From Aliicoccus persicus_A (GTDB taxonomy: Bacteria; Bacillota; Bacilli; Staphylococcales; Salinicoccaceae): a stretch of 38,865 nt of DNA. This document shows, in pieces, positions 7,977-15,702 of the stretch. The stretch spans positions 1 to 38,865 of the forward strand of contig DYYI01000006.1 in assembly GCA_020741755.1 (NCBI GenBank). Reading direction: 5' to 3'. A model generated the notes under the pieces. It saw only the letters and a list, made by a program, of their open reading frames with translations, ran no database searches and was not told the DNA's origin. The position numbers and the translations under genes are program-made. Positions within the stretch are counted from its first letter, which is position 1; every line of letters starts with the position of its first letter.

Positions 7977-9612
7977 AGATCAATTAAGGGTTGTCATTAA
8001 AGAAGCAATTATTAAAGCTGGAATTACAGAAGAAGTACCTGATATCAAAGTGGAAATTCCGAAAGATACGAGTAATGGAGACTTCTCAACGAATATAGCG
8101 ATGGTTTTAACTAAGATTGCACGTTCAAATCCACGTGATATTGCAACGCGTGTCATTGAGAATCTTGATTTAGAGAAAGGTGATATAGACAGTGTCGATA
8201 TCGCTGGACCGGGTTTTATCAACTTTAAAATGAAGACGGGTTCTCTTACGTCTATCATTACGAAAGTGCTCGAAGAAGGGGAGAACTATGGTCGCACGAC
8301 GCATGACGTGCCACAGAAAATTCTATTAGAGTTTGTCAGTGCGAATCCGACTGGTGACTTGACGATGGCGCATGGCCGTCATGCGAGTTTCGGTGACACG
8401 CTTGCTAACATTTTGGATGCAGCAGGTCACGATGTGACACGTGAGTATTATGTCAATGATGCAGGGAAACAAATCGAAAACCTAGCACGCTCAATCGAAG
8501 CGCGATATTTTCAAGCACTTGGTGAGGAACGCGATATTCCAGAAGACGGTTATCACGGGAAAGATGTCATTACACTGGCAGCAGAGCTCGTTGAAACACA
8601 TCCTGAATTAAAAGATATTGAAGAAGACGAACGCGTTCGAACACTTCGTGATATCGGTGTGACTTTTGAAATGGACAAGCTTAAGAAGGACTTAGAAGAC
8701 TTCAACGTGCGCTTTGACAATTGGACACGAGAAACACGCCTATATGAAGAAAACAAAGTCGAGGAAGCTTTGGAATTACTGACTGAACGTGGCCATACAT
8801 ACGAAGAAGATGGTGCACTTTGGTTAAGAACAACAGAATTTGGTGACGATAAAGACCGCGTATTAAAGAAGAGTGACGGATCATATACGTATTTAATGCC
8901 AGACATCGCATATCACTTTGATAAGTTAAATCGTGGTTATGATCAGCTCATTAACCTGTTCGGTGCGGACCACCATGGTTATGTGAACCGATTAAAAGCG
9001 TCGGTTGCAGCGCTTGGATTTAACCCAGAAATGTTAGAAATTCAAATTATGCAAATCGTTCGTTTGATTAAAGACGGTGAAGAAGTGCGCATGAGTAAGC
9101 GTTCTGGTAAATCTGTGACGATGCGCGACCTAATGGAAGAAGTCGGTGTAGATGCTGCACGCTATTTCTTAGCGATGCGTAGTTCAGACACACACTTTGA
9201 TTTCGACTTAACGCTCGCTCAATCTGAAACGAGCGACAACCCTGTGTATTATGCACAATATGCGCATGCACGCATCTGTTCAATTTTAAGAAAAGCTGAA
9301 GAGGAGAACGTTGACTTTAATCAAGATGTTAACTTAGATGTGATTGAAGCGGAAGCGGCACTGAACTTGTTAAAAGCCGTTGCGGAATTTCCGAATACTA
9401 TTACAGGTGCAGCAAACAAACGCGCACCACAACGCTTAACTAATTACATTCAAGATGTCGCAAGTTTGTTCCACAAATTCTATAATGCAGTGAAAATAAT
9501 GACAGCAGATGAAGATGTCAAACTGGCGTATTTACAACTCATTTCAGCAGTAAGAATCACTTTGAACAACGCACTCAACCTGGTCGGTGTCAATGCACCA
9601 GAAAGGATGTAA
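7966..9612 (+). CDS. argS: Arginyl-tRNA synthetase
   Basis: A 548-residue class I synthetase that attaches arginine to tRNA-Arg. The N-terminal Add1 domain (PDIKVEIPKDTSNGDFSTN, DIAGPGFINFKM), the catalytic fold (FVSANPTGDL, DIAYHFDKLNRG, LFGADHHGYVNRLKAS), the KMSKS-equivalent RMSKRSG and the C-terminal anticodon-binding helices (NYIQDVASLFHKFYN) are all present at normal length. The HIGH signature is altered to TMAH (133-136), where the Staphylococcus enzyme, as I remember it, has HIGH. ATG 7966 is preferred over GTG 7957 by fit to the family start. No T-box leader is present because the gene overlaps ywiB. Confidence 0.96.
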   Translation: MDLKDQLRVVIKEAIIKAGITEEVPDIKVEIPKDTSNGDFSTNIAMVLTKIARSNPRDIATRVIENLDLEKGDIDSVDIAGPGFINFKMKTGSLTSIITKVLEEGENYGRTTHDVPQKILLEFVSANPTGDLTMAHGRHASFGDTLANILDAAGHDVTREYYVNDAGKQIENLARSIEARYFQALGEERDIPEDGYHGKDVITLAAELVETHPELKDIEEDERVRTLRDIGVTFEMDKLKKDLEDFNVRFDNWTRETRLYEENKVEEALELLTERGHTYEEDGALWLRTTEFGDDKDRVLKKSDGSYTYLMPDIAYHFDKLNRGYDQLINLFGADHHGYVNRLKASVAALGFNPEMLEIQIMQIVRLIKDGEEVRMSKRSGKSVTMRDLMEEVGVDAARYFLAMRSSDTHFDFDLTLAQSETSDNPVYYAQYAHARICSILRKAEEENVDFNQDVNLDVIEAEAALNLLKAVAEFPNTITGAANKRAPQRLTNYIQDVASLFHKFYNAVKIMTADEDVKLAYLQLISAVRITLNNALNLVGVNAPERM

Positions 9613-9615
9613 TGG

Positions 9616-10458
9616 ATGCTGAGAAAACTTTTCAGTTTTATGCTTGTGGGCTGTTTTACTTTAAGTGCGACGGCCCATGCGGATGAAAATGAGGACATGC
9701 GCATCGTGTCACTCATGCCATCAAACACCGAGGTGTTGTATGAACTCGAGTTGCTAGATTACGTGGTTGGCGTGACGACAGTAGATTCGTATCCAGAAGA
9801 ACTGGAAGAGATGGCTATCGTTAGATTCGATTCGATGAACTTAGATGTTGAAGAATTAATCACACTCGAACCGACACATATTTTAGCGCATGAAATCAAC
9901 ATGTCGATGTCTGAAGATATATTGGAACAAGTGTCGGACACGATTGATGTTGAAATTTTAGTCGTTGAAGATAGTGAAGATATCGACGGCATTGCAAAAT
10001 CTATATTGGAAATTGGTGAATTTCTTGAAGTAGAGGATGATGCGGAAGAATTGGCAGAAGAATTTTTGGCGCGTGTCGATACGTTAACATTTGAAAGTGA
10101 ACGAGATGCAGAAGTCATGGTATTTGTTTCACTTCAACCAGAAATTTACACGGTAGGTGATGAGACGTTTATCAGTTCAGCGCTGGAAGTACTCGGTTTA
10201 GAGAATAGCTTTAATGATATAGAAGGTTATCCATCTGTCAGTAAAGAAGACATTCTTGTTAAAAATCCTAGGTATGCGATCAATATTACTGGCATGGATG
10301 ATATGGAATTCGAAGATGCGGTTCTTGATTTAAATCTCTCGAATCTTGACATTAATGAAGCAAGTCAGCAGTGTACAGTTGATCCAGATTTACTCGCAAG
10401 ACCGGGGGTTCGCGTTGTGGAAGGTATAGAAGCAGTGCGTTCATGTATCGATGAATAA
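9616..10458 (+). CDS. Cobalamin/iron-type ABC substrate-binding protein (BtuF-like)
   Basis: A 280-residue exported protein with the BtuF/FecB-type fold signature: RIVSLMPSNTEVLYELE near the start, LEPTHILAHE in the middle and LLARPGVRVVEGIEAV at the C-terminus. The signal region is ambiguous: LVGC (10-13) matches a lipobox but gives a very short signal peptide, while ATAHA (18-22) fits signal peptidase I. The protein is very acidic. Two Cys near the C-terminus, in QQCTV and RSCIDE, could form a disulfide. GAAAGGA upstream supports ATG 9616. It overlaps the downstream permease by eight bases. No ATPase gene follows, so the transporter must borrow one. The likely ligand class is corrinoid, haem or siderophore; this is inference. 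Confidence 0.85.
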   Translation: MLRKLFSFMLVGCFTLSATAHADENEDMRIVSLMPSNTEVLYELELLDYVVGVTTVDSYPEELEEMAIVRFDSMNLDVEELITLEPTHILAHEINMSMSEDILEQVSDTIDVEILVVEDSEDIDGIAKSILEIGEFLEVEDDAEELAEEFLARVDTLTFESERDAEVMVFVSLQPEIYTVGDETFISSALEVLGLENSFNDIEGYPSVSKEDILVKNPRYAINITGMDDMEFEDAVLDLNLSNLDINEASQQCTVDPDLLARPGVRVVEGIEAVRSCIDE

Positions 10459-11398
10459 GAAAGTCGTAACGCTCATTATTGCTATCGTCATCGTTGGTGC
10501 ACTGAGTCTGATTATTGGCAGTGCAAATATATTTACATTAGATACTGCTGAGCGACATACAATTATGTTTGATATACGTTTACCACGCGTGTTGATGGCG
10601 ATTGTTGTCGGTACATCACTCGTCATGAGCGGCTGGGTCCTGCAAGTCGTTTTAAGAAATCCGATGGCCGACAGTTTCACACTCGGCATGGCAAATGCGG
10701 CAATCCTAGGCAGTGCATTCACTGTCTCTTTAGGGTTGCCTATTTTCTTTCAACCTGTCGTCAGCGTGCTGTTTGGGCTTTTATCTTTAGTCATCGTCTT
10801 AGCGCTCGCTTTTACAATCGATAAAAACTTTGCGAATGAAACGCTAATCATCAATGGGATATTACTCGGCGCACTGTGGAGTGGGGTGTTGTACATCATC
10901 ATCTTGATGAATCCAGGTAAAACACAACAGATTGCACAGTATATGTTCGGTTCGTTTGCAAGTGCGAATTATACGTTAGTGCTATGTTTAGGACTATTGA
11001 CATTGATCGCGCTCATTATCATTCTCATATTTCACAAACAAATTGACTATTTAAACTTAGGTGACGTTCGCGCACATAGTTTAGGTGTTTGGCCAGAACG
11101 ATTACGCCCGCTATTAATCGTTATCGCGAGCATCCCACCGCTCGTCGCTATCAGCTATACGGGGATGATTGCTATCGTCGGAATCATCATTCCACAACTT
11201 ATCTTGTACATCAAACCGATGCGCTTTAAAAGCGTGATGATTTTCGCTGTCCTCTATGGCTGTCTATTCATGATTGTCATCGATACGATCGGAAGAACGA
11301 TCATTGCACCGATTCAAATTCCAACTGGCGTCATGGTCATGCTTGCGAGTGTACCGATACTATTTTTTTTAATGCGGAAGCAATTGTTTCGTATATAG
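10451..11398 (+). CDS. FecCD/BtuC-family ABC transporter permease
   Basis: A 315-residue protein with eight to ten membrane helices and the FecCD landmarks: FDIRLPRVLMAIVVG, GWVLQVVLRNPMADSFTLGM, NGILLGALWSG, GDVRAHSLGV, and a terminal IPTGVMVMLASVPILFFLMRK. It is slightly shorter than many BtuC proteins (about 325-335), with a short N-terminus. The start overlaps the stop of the BtuF-like gene and has no strong ribosome site, which suggests translational coupling. Together they form the receptor and channel of a type II importer lacking a local ATPase. Confidence 0.9.
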   Translation: MNKKVVTLIIAIVIVGALSLIIGSANIFTLDTAERHTIMFDIRLPRVLMAIVVGTSLVMSGWVLQVVLRNPMADSFTLGMANAAILGSAFTVSLGLPIFFQPVVSVLFGLLSLVIVLALAFTIDKNFANETLIINGILLGALWSGVLYIIILMNPGKTQQIAQYMFGSFASANYTLVLCLGLLTLIALIIILIFHKQIDYLNLGDVRAHSLGVWPERLRPLLIVIASIPPLVAISYTGMIAIVGIIIPQLILYIKPMRFKSVMIFAVLYGCLFMIVIDTIGRTIIAPIQIPTGVMVMLASVPILFFLMRKQLFRI

Positions 11399-11450
11399 TA
11401 AATAATATTTATGATAAAATACACATAACTATCATATAAGGAGATTTGAT

Positions 11451-13451
11451 ATGACACACATTAAACCAGAAGATATTTTTAATATTAAATCGGTGTCTAG
11501 CCCGAAGGTGATACCGAACACGAATCACGTTCTCTACTATGTAACAAAGATTCGTGAAGACGAAAACGACTATGTGACACATTTGTATGTGAACGATGGA
11601 GAAGAAAATCATCAACTCACTTTTGGCGACGAACGTATATCGTCAGTTAAATTTTCGAATGACGGGAAATACATATTCTTTATGTCACTCGTTGATAAGA
11701 AACAGCAGATTTTCCGCATGCGTCTAATCGGTGGTGAACGTGAGCAAATCACGTTTGAAAAAGAAGGCGTTACAGGCTTTGAAGTTTCTAAAGACGATGA
11801 TCACCTGTATTACGGCGTTTCTATAGAAGTAAAAAAACTTCATGCTGAGACTGATGAAGAGTCAAAAGACGAAAAAGACGCGATGGCTGAAACGGATGGC
11901 GCCAAAAAAGATAAAAAGAAAGACTTACCAGAACCAGTCGTTATCGATCGTATGAAATATAAGTTTGACGGTGTTGGTGTACTAAAAGAAAAATATGCAG
12001 AGATTAAAGTCTTGGATTTAAACACGCTTGACGTCGATGGATTCGTTTCAAAAGATAAGGTGAACTATAACGTGAAAGCTGTTGGTAGTTCATTCATTCT
12101 TTATACGAGTGACGAAAGTGATAACCCCGACTTCAACTTTAGTTCGACACTATTCTTAAAAGAAGGCGACGACGTAAAAGAAATCGAGACAGCAGAAGGT
12201 TACGTTGCAACAGTCAGTATTTCACCAGATGAAAAACATATTGCAATCGCTGAGATCAGTCGAGAATTCGAAAATGCAACACACCCTAAGTTATTTATCT
12301 ATGACATAGAAAACGATAAAAAAATCGGAGTAACTGATGATTTAGATCGACCGGTCGGTAGCATGGTTGCTGCAGACATGCATCAATCCGCTGAGAATGA
12401 CGGTGTCGTTTGGGTTGATGATAAGACGTTCTTATTCATCGTTGCAGATTACGGCAGTGTGAACTTGTATCGTGGTACTGTAGATGGAAAAATTGAAGCA
12501 ATTCTTGAAGATGCTCATGAAATCTACGGTTTATCAGCAAATAAGAATCATGCATTTTTAGCTATTTCAACGCCAACGCGTCCGGGTGAAATTTATCGTT
12601 TGGACTTAAAGACAAATTCTCTTGAAGCGTTGACGACATTCAATAAAGAGTTCGTAGAGAATCATACAATTGTTGCGCCAGAAGAAATTGTATTCAACAG
12701 TAAAGATGGTACAGAAGTACATGGCTGGATCATGAAACCTGCTGAATTCAAATCAGATAAAAAATATCCGATGGTGACAAACATTCACGGTGGACCGCAC
12801 GCACTATACGGAAATACATTCTTCCATGAGATGCAAGTGTTGGCATCAAAAGGGTATGGCGTCTTGTACGTGAATCCACGAGGCTCACATAGTTACTCAC
12901 AAGCATTTGTTGATGCTGTACGCGGTGACTACGGCGGCGGTGACTATGAGGATATTATGGCAGGCGTTGACTATGCAGTTGCTAACTTCGATTGGGTAGA
13001 TGAAGATAACCTCGGTGTCACAGGAGGATCATATGGTGGATTTATGACTAACTGGATCGTTGGCCATACAGACCGATTTAAAGCAGCTGTGACACAGCGC
13101 AGCATTTGTAACTGGACGAGCTTCCGCGGGGTATCTGATATCGGTTACTACTTCACAGATTGGCAAATTAAAGCAGAGTTCACAGACATTGAAAAGATGT
13201 GGCATCATTCACCAATCAAATATGTGAACGAGATGAAGACACCACTCTTAATTTTACACAGTGAACATGACTACAGATGTCCAATGGAGCAAGCAGAGCA
13301 ACTGTACATTGCATTGAAGTACAATGGCGTTAGAACAAGACTTGTTCGCTTCCCAGAAGCAGATCATAACTTATCGCGTTCAGGTAAACCGAACTTGCGT
13401 ATTAAACGTTTAGAACACTTAACAGAATGGTTCGATAATATTTTAGGATAA
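11451..13451 (+). CDS. S9-family prolyl oligopeptidase / acylaminoacyl peptidase
   Basis: A 666-residue serine peptidase. The N-terminal part is a beta-propeller with WD-like strands (SVKFSNDGKYIFF, VSISPDEKHIAIAE). The C-terminal part is an alpha/beta hydrolase with the nucleophile Ser527 in GGSYGG, Asp607 in SEHDYRCP and His639 in EADHNLS, the complete triad. An insertion rich in Lys, Asp and Glu (about residues 126-165) sits in the propeller. It resembles YuxL-type cytosolic peptidases that trim short peptides or acylated N-termini. AAGGAG lies about eight bases before ATG 11451. A 37-base gap to the M24 peptidase suggests a shared peptide-catabolism unit. Confidence 0.93.
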   Translation: MTHIKPEDIFNIKSVSSPKVIPNTNHVLYYVTKIREDENDYVTHLYVNDGEENHQLTFGDERISSVKFSNDGKYIFFMSLVDKKQQIFRMRLIGGEREQITFEKEGVTGFEVSKDDDHLYYGVSIEVKKLHAETDEESKDEKDAMAETDGAKKDKKKDLPEPVVIDRMKYKFDGVGVLKEKYAEIKVLDLNTLDVDGFVSKDKVNYNVKAVGSSFILYTSDESDNPDFNFSSTLFLKEGDDVKEIETAEGYVATVSISPDEKHIAIAEISREFENATHPKLFIYDIENDKKIGVTDDLDRPVGSMVAADMHQSAENDGVVWVDDKTFLFIVADYGSVNLYRGTVDGKIEAILEDAHEIYGLSANKNHAFLAISTPTRPGEIYRLDLKTNSLEALTTFNKEFVENHTIVAPEEIVFNSKDGTEVHGWIMKPAEFKSDKKYPMVTNIHGGPHALYGNTFFHEMQVLASKGYGVLYVNPRGSHSYSQAFVDAVRGDYGGGDYEDIMAGVDYAVANFDWVDEDNLGVTGGSYGGFMTNWIVGHTDRFKAAVTQRSICNWTSFRGVSDIGYYFTDWQIKAEFTDIEKMWHHSPIKYVNEMKTPLLILHSEHDYRCPMEQAEQLYIALKYNGVRTRLVRFPEADHNLSRSGKPNLRIKRLEHLTEWFDNILG

Positions 13452-13488
13452 ATCATTAACTCAAAAAATTCGGAAGGTCGTGTGAGAA

Positions 13489-14580
13489 GTGTCCATATAT
13501 AAAGAAAAAGTAGAGCAGTTTACACAGACAGTAGATGTCGATTTTATAATGATTACAGAACCGATGAACGTCTATTATTTTACAGGTGTTCTGATTCGTC
13601 CGCATGAGCGCATGCTCGCTTTGCTCATCAATGTAAAAACAAATGAAACGGCGCTTGTTTATCCTGCACTTGATGAAGGCATGGTAGGCGGTGCGACAAA
13701 TCTGACGAAGAAATTCCCAATCAGTGATGGCGAAGATGCGTTCCAACCAATCTTTGAGTTCTCAAATGGTGAGACAATTGGTGTAGAAGGTGATGTTTTA
13801 TCGTTTAATCGATATAAGCGATTACGTGAAAAATTTGAAGATAAAAACATCGTTGCCATCGATGGAAAAATTTCAAATGCCCGCGGTATAAAAACGACAG
13901 ATGAAAAACAACTGCTATTAGATGCCGTTGACATCACAGAAAAAGCACTCGCAGATTTAACTTCACGTGATGTTGTCGGCATGACCGAAGCGGAGATTGC
14001 ATCGTACTTAGTTGAGCGCATGAAAGCATATGGTGGCGTTGGCCCGTCATTCGGACCGATCGTTTTAACAGGTGCGAACTCAGCATTGCCGCACGGCGTG
14101 CCAGGCGATACGAAAGTCGAAGTAGGAGATTTCTTGCTCATCGACTTCGGTGTCGTGACGAAGGATAATTATGTATCGGATATTACGCGGACGTTTATCG
14201 TTGGAGAACCGACTGATAAGCAGCGCGAGATCTATGAAGCGGTACTCGCGGCGAATGTAGCAGGCGTTGAGGCGACTGGGAAAGATGTCGTTATCTCTAG
14301 CATCGATGCAGAAGGTAGAAAAGAAATCGACACACGTGGATATGGTGAGTACTTCACACACCGTATCGGCCATGGGCTAGGTTTGGATATTCACGAAGCA
14401 CCATCGATGGACCAAAATAATCAGGGCAAATTGGTGAGTGGAAACGTCGTAACGATCGAACCTGGCATTTACATCGAAGGTTACGGTGGGGTGCGCATCG
14501 AAGACATGCTATTTGTCGACGATGAGACCGTATCGTTGACACAATATCCGAAGACGATTGAAGATGCGATATTGAGATAG
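13489..14580 (+). CDS. M24-family Xaa-Pro peptidase (PepQ-like)
   Basis: A 363-residue metallopeptidase with an N-terminal creatinase-like domain and a C-terminal pita-bread domain. The five metal ligands are in place: Asp in LLIDFGVV, Asp in SDITRTF, His in HRIGHGLGLDIHE, Glu in TIEPGIYI and Glu in GVRIEDML. It should release residues from X-Pro dipeptides or peptides, complementing the S9 peptidase before it. The start is GTG 13489; a weak GAAGG lies 12 bases upstream and no nearby in-frame ATG exists. The first unit of the hairpin array beginning 24 bases downstream has terminator form. Confidence 0.92.
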   Translation: MSIYKEKVEQFTQTVDVDFIMITEPMNVYYFTGVLIRPHERMLALLINVKTNETALVYPALDEGMVGGATNLTKKFPISDGEDAFQPIFEFSNGETIGVEGDVLSFNRYKRLREKFEDKNIVAIDGKISNARGIKTTDEKQLLLDAVDITEKALADLTSRDVVGMTEAEIASYLVERMKAYGGVGPSFGPIVLTGANSALPHGVPGDTKVEVGDFLLIDFGVVTKDNYVSDITRTFIVGEPTDKQREIYEAVLAANVAGVEATGKDVVISSIDAEGRKEIDTRGYGEYFTHRIGHGLGLDIHEAPSMDQNNQGKLVSGNVVTIEPGIYIEGYGGVRIEDMLFVDDETVSLTQYPKTIEDAILR

Positions 14581-14604
14581 GTGTTTATTGGGGATTGTAC
14601 GAGG

Positions 14605-14650
14605 CTGCTACTTCAGACCGGAAAAATGGTGTGAAGTAGCAGCTTTTTGT
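14605..14650 (+). terminator. Terminator of the M24 peptidase gene (array unit 1)
   Basis: GCTGCTACTTCA pairs with TGAAGTAGCAGC across a loop of about 16 bases and runs into TTTTTGTTT. It is an intrinsic terminator by form, and it is also the first member of the 51-bp hairpin array. Confidence 0.75.
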
Positions 14651-15635
14651 TTATCCTGCTACTTCAGGAGCGAAAACAGATGTGAAGTAGCAGGATTTGA
14701 TTTTTTCTGCTACTTTGAACTCGAAAACTGATGTGAAGTAGCAGGCCGGAGTTTTGATTGATACTTAGTGTGCGGCAAGTCCGAAAAGCTTGAGCTGTCG
14801 CACAGTTGGAGAAGAAAAGTGTGCGTCAACTCTGAGAAATCTGATCTGCCGCACAGCTGAAGATGAAAAGTGTGCGTCAACTCTGAGAAATCTGATCTGC
14901 CGCACAGTTGGAGAAGAAAAGTGTGCGTCAACTCTGAAAAACCTGATCTGCCGCACAGTTGGAGAAGAAAAGTGTGCGGCAACTTCAAAAAATCTGATCT
15001 GCCGCACAGTTGGAGATTGTATCTGTTCCACAGGTCACTTTTTTATCGTCTGTGGAACACTTTGCAGGGTTATCTGTTCCACAGAGTACTTTTCTATCAT
15101 CTGTGGAACACTTTTTGGTTGCCAACTGTTCCTCACGAGACAAAATCACGAGCTGTGGAACACTTTTGGTTGCCAACTGTTCCTCACGAGACAAAATCAC
15201 GTGCTGTGGAACACTTTGCAGGTTGATCTGTTCCACAGGGCACTTTTTTATCATCTGTGGAACACTTACTGTAGAAAACTGTTACTCCCGAGGTGAAATC
15301 ATGAACCGGAGTAACACTTTAGACCATTTACTGTTACTCCCAAGACGAAATCATGGTCCGGAGTAACACTTTGTACCGTTTACTGTTACTCCAGAAGTAA
15401 AATCGTGTTCCGGAGTAACACTTTATAACATTTAGCGGTACTCCCGAGGTAAAAAAGGTGCGTTGAGTCCTACTAAAAGAGATTTAGCGGTACTCCCGAG
15501 GTAAAAAAGGTGCGCTGAGTCCCACTAATGTCAGTTTAGCGGTACTCCCGAGGTAAAAAAGGTGTGCTGAGTCCCACTAATGTCAGTTTAGTGGTACTCC
15601 CAAGGTAAAAAGTGACAGATGAGGAACAGCACTAA
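14605..15635. repeat. Array of about 20 hairpin units, 51-52 bp period, five stem families
   Basis: The whole gap between two convergent genes is filled by inverted-repeat units. Left arms start at 14605, 14656, 14707 (family A, CTGCTACTTC/GAAGTAGCAG); 14769, 14820, 14871, 14922, 14973 (B, TGTGCGGCA/TGCCGCACA); 15023, 15074, 15126, 15177, 15228 (C, TGTTCCACAG/CTGTGGAACA); 15279, 15331, 15383 (D, TGTTACTCC/GGAGTAACA); 15435, 15487, 15539, 15591 (E, TTAGCGGTACTC/GAGTCCCACTAA). Spacing is 51 through A-C and 52 through D-E, apart from a 62-base step between A and B. Stems change between families while staying self-complementary. Loops often keep an A-rich core (GAAAACAGATG, GAGAAATCTGAT, GAAATCATG). 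No protein, tRNA or transposase is visible inside. Confidence 0.92.
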
Positions 15636-15653
15636 TCCAAGCCAAACAAAAAA

Positions 15654-15690
15654 GGCGTCAGAATCTCAACTCAACCGAAATTCTGACGCC
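15654..15690. terminator. Bidirectional terminator of the MFS gene
   Basis: GGCGTCAGAAT (15654-15664) and ATTCTGACGCC (15680-15690) form an 11-bp perfect stem. On the minus strand it is followed by TTTTTTGTTTG, fitting termination of the MFS gene. The plus-strand tail CTTTTATC is weaker. Confidence 0.85.
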
Positions 15691-15702
15691 GCTTTTATCT
15701 AT

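Noticed and set aside
9759..10118. Serine-rich minus-strand open frame
   Set aside because: It is the complement of the very acidic BtuF-like gene; no ribosome site and no family resemblance.
14790..15296. Open frame of 168 codons through the hairpin array, with a repeated SCRTVGEEKCAST-type peptide
   Set aside because: The 51-base period is a multiple of three, so any frame without a stop in one unit stays open. Similar frames open on both strands, there is no ribosome site, and the DNA is explained by inverted repeats.
14605..15635. CRISPR array
   Set aside because: There is no constant repeat separating unique spacers. Units are palindromic throughout, families change along the array, and no cas genes are nearby.
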